The notes under the pieces: model-generated
Databases searched by the model: none
The model's input: only the letters and a program-made list of their open reading frames with translations
Told to the model about the DNA's origin: nothing
Assembly (NCBI RefSeq): GCF_035668035.1
Contig: NZ_JAYMYJ010000043.1
Span: forward strand, 35,542 to 99,541
Length of the DNA stretch: 64,000 bases
From: Thiothrix phosphatis
Lineage (GTDB): Bacteria > Pseudomonadota > Gammaproteobacteria > Thiotrichales > Thiotrichaceae
Direction: 5' to 3'
Shown here: positions 63,198 to 64,000 of the stretch, in pieces
How the letters are laid out: each line of letters opens with the position of its first letter
How positions within the stretch are numbered: position 1 is the stretch's first letter
Position numbers and translations under genes: made by a program

Positions 63198-63214
63198 CGC
63201 ACCAAAATAATGCA
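63198..63214. promoter_or_regulatory. NtrC-like enhancer site
   Basis: CGCACCAAAATAATGCA matches the NtrC dyad (GCACCA near TGGTGC) at 13 of 17 positions of the E. coli glnA-type site. It is about 110 bp upstream of the predicted sigma-54 start, a normal enhancer distance. A second, weaker dyad (TGCATCAGTGGTTGC on the minus strand) lies near 63219-63233. Confidence 0.5.
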
Positions 63215-63315
63215 TAAGCAACCACTGATGCACTTCCATACGGATATGCGCGGGCAGCGGCAGGATTTGTTACACTGTGGCGCATCCCCATTAATTCATC
63301 ACCAAGGAACCCTTC

Positions 63316-63570
63316 ATGGCCGCTCTGGGAAATCTGGAAGACATCGTGAAACGCTTTTCGGCGGCATTGCCCGAACCTGTGCGCCACTTGCAGGAAGACA
63401 TGGAAAAAAACCTGCGCGGCGTCATGGAAGGCAGCCTGCAAAAAATGAACCTGGTCACGCGGGAGGAGTTCGACATCCAGTCCGCCGTGCTGCTGCGCAC
63501 CCGCGAAAAGCTGGAAGCGCTGGAAAAACGGCTGACGGAGCTGGAAGCCCGGCTGGCCGACACGCCCTAA
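63316..63570 (+). CDS. ubiK: ubiquinone biosynthesis accessory factor UbiK (BMFP)
   Basis: 84 residues: membrane-fusogenic, coiled-coil protein (BMFP/YqiC). The C-terminal leucine-rich coiled coil MNLVTREEFDIQSAVLLRTR and LEALEKRLTELEARL is typical. UbiK forms a complex with UbiJ and supports ubiquinone synthesis. Next to ygiQ. It has its own ribosome site (AAGGA). Confidence 0.94.
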   Translation: MAALGNLEDIVKRFSAALPEPVRHLQEDMEKNLRGVMEGSLQKMNLVTREEFDIQSAVLLRTREKLEALEKRLTELEARLADTP

Positions 63571-63646
63571 ACTATTTGGGAGAAATCACACACTTGCCAC
63601 AGGCTGCGTTAGAATAAGCGCCTTTACCTGTGACGAAACCGCCCCC

Positions 63647-64000
63647 ATGCCGCCGAACAGCATCCCCAACCCACCCACCTCCCTTTACGACCACCCCAAA
63701 TACTGGGCGGAATGCTACGGCACGGCTGAATACCTCCCCATGTCGCGCGCGGAAATGGACGCGCTCGGCTGGGATTCCTGCGACATCATCATCGTCACCG
63801 GCGACGCCTACGTCGACCACCCCTCATTCGGCATGGCGGTGATCGGGCGAGTGCTGGAAGCGCAGGGTTTCCGCGTCGGCATCATCGCGCAGCCGGACTG
63901 GCAGTCGAAAGACGCATTTATGGCGCTGGGCGAACCCAACCTATTTTTCGGCGTGGCAGCAGGCAACATGGATTCCATGATCAACCGCTACACCGCCGAC
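63647..64000 (+). CDS. YgiQ family radical SAM protein, N-terminal part (runs off window end)
   Basis: 118 codons visible from the ATG at 63647. The translation starts MPPNSIPNPPTSLYDHPKYW and includes CDIIIVTGDAYVDHPSFG, IGRVLEAQGFRVGIIAQPDW and LFFGVAAGNMDSMINRYTAD, the B12-binding-like N-terminus of YgiQ. The radical SAM Cys motif lies beyond the window. Function of YgiQ is unsettled. Confidence 0.92.
   Translation, partial: MPPNSIPNPPTSLYDHPKYWAECYGTAEYLPMSRAEMDALGWDSCDIIIVTGDAYVDHPSFGMAVIGRVLEAQGFRVGIIAQPDWQSKDAFMALGEPNLFFGVAAGNMDSMINRYTAD

Overview
The window reads as chromosome of a gammaproteobacterium of moderately high GC, most likely a sulfur-oxidising Thiothrix-type organism (Thiotrichales). 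That placement is inference. It rests on gammaproteobacterial gene orders (waaF / zinc-finger protein / ilvE; rplU-rpmA-obgE-proB; yibN-grxC-secB-gpsA; glmU-glmS; torF-glnK-amtB; ubiK-ygiQ) and on sulfur-linked genes: a secreted Gly/Asn/Tyr-rich protein resembling sulfur-globule envelope proteins, an ArsR repressor with a persulfide-sensor-like cysteine pair, a rhodanese and a SulP transporter. No prophage, insertion sequence, CRISPR array or rRNA was seen. One tRNA gene is present.

Layout. 1-7.5 kb: the 5' part of waaF, ilvE, a lytic transglycosylase, apaG, and the proB/obgE/rpmA/rplU run divergent from ispB, which is followed by tRNA-Pro(CGG). 7.5-13.1 kb: a hybrid histidine kinase coupled to a FIST sensor protein, then rubrerythrin / Fe-S oxidoreductase / DUF3501, whose last gene ends in three perfect copies of a 35-bp direct repeat. 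13.2-20.5 kb: a Pro/Ala-rich anchored protein, an NlpC/P60 lipoprotein, speD, an OsmC protein, gshB, gpsA-secB-grxC-rhodanese and the ArsR regulator. 20.8-27.7 kb: envC, ctpA, DJ-1, moaC, moaED and a SulP transporter. 27.8-33 kb: glmS, glmU and methionine salvage mtnB-mtnD-mtnC. 33.1-35.4 kb: the candidate sulfur-globule protein and a large secreted protein with dockerin-like loops.

35.4-41 kb holds nrdAB. nrdA carries a 378-residue intein with a LAGLIDADG endonuclease, and the residue after the intein is Gly where Cys, Ser or Thr is expected. A perfect DnaA box and an NrdR-like palindrome lie in or near its promoter. 41-49.4 kb: a small lipoprotein, a membrane-anchored AraC regulator, an SDR/DUF2269/DUF4166 cassette, DUF808, and MoxR/DUF58/TgpA. 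49.4-60.5 kb: orn, an M48 protease, rsgA, slt, the type II secretion genes gspKLMN and an S33 peptidase. 60.6-64 kb: amtB, glnK and torF behind a sigma-54 promoter with an upstream NtrC-like site, then ubiK and the start of ygiQ.

Most of the window is housekeeping. The unusual points are the intein junction, the sulfur-globule candidate with its secreted neighbour, the 35-bp repeat over a stop codon, the FIST/kinase pair, and the readable regulatory sites at nrdA, torF-glnK-amtB and the ArsR gene.
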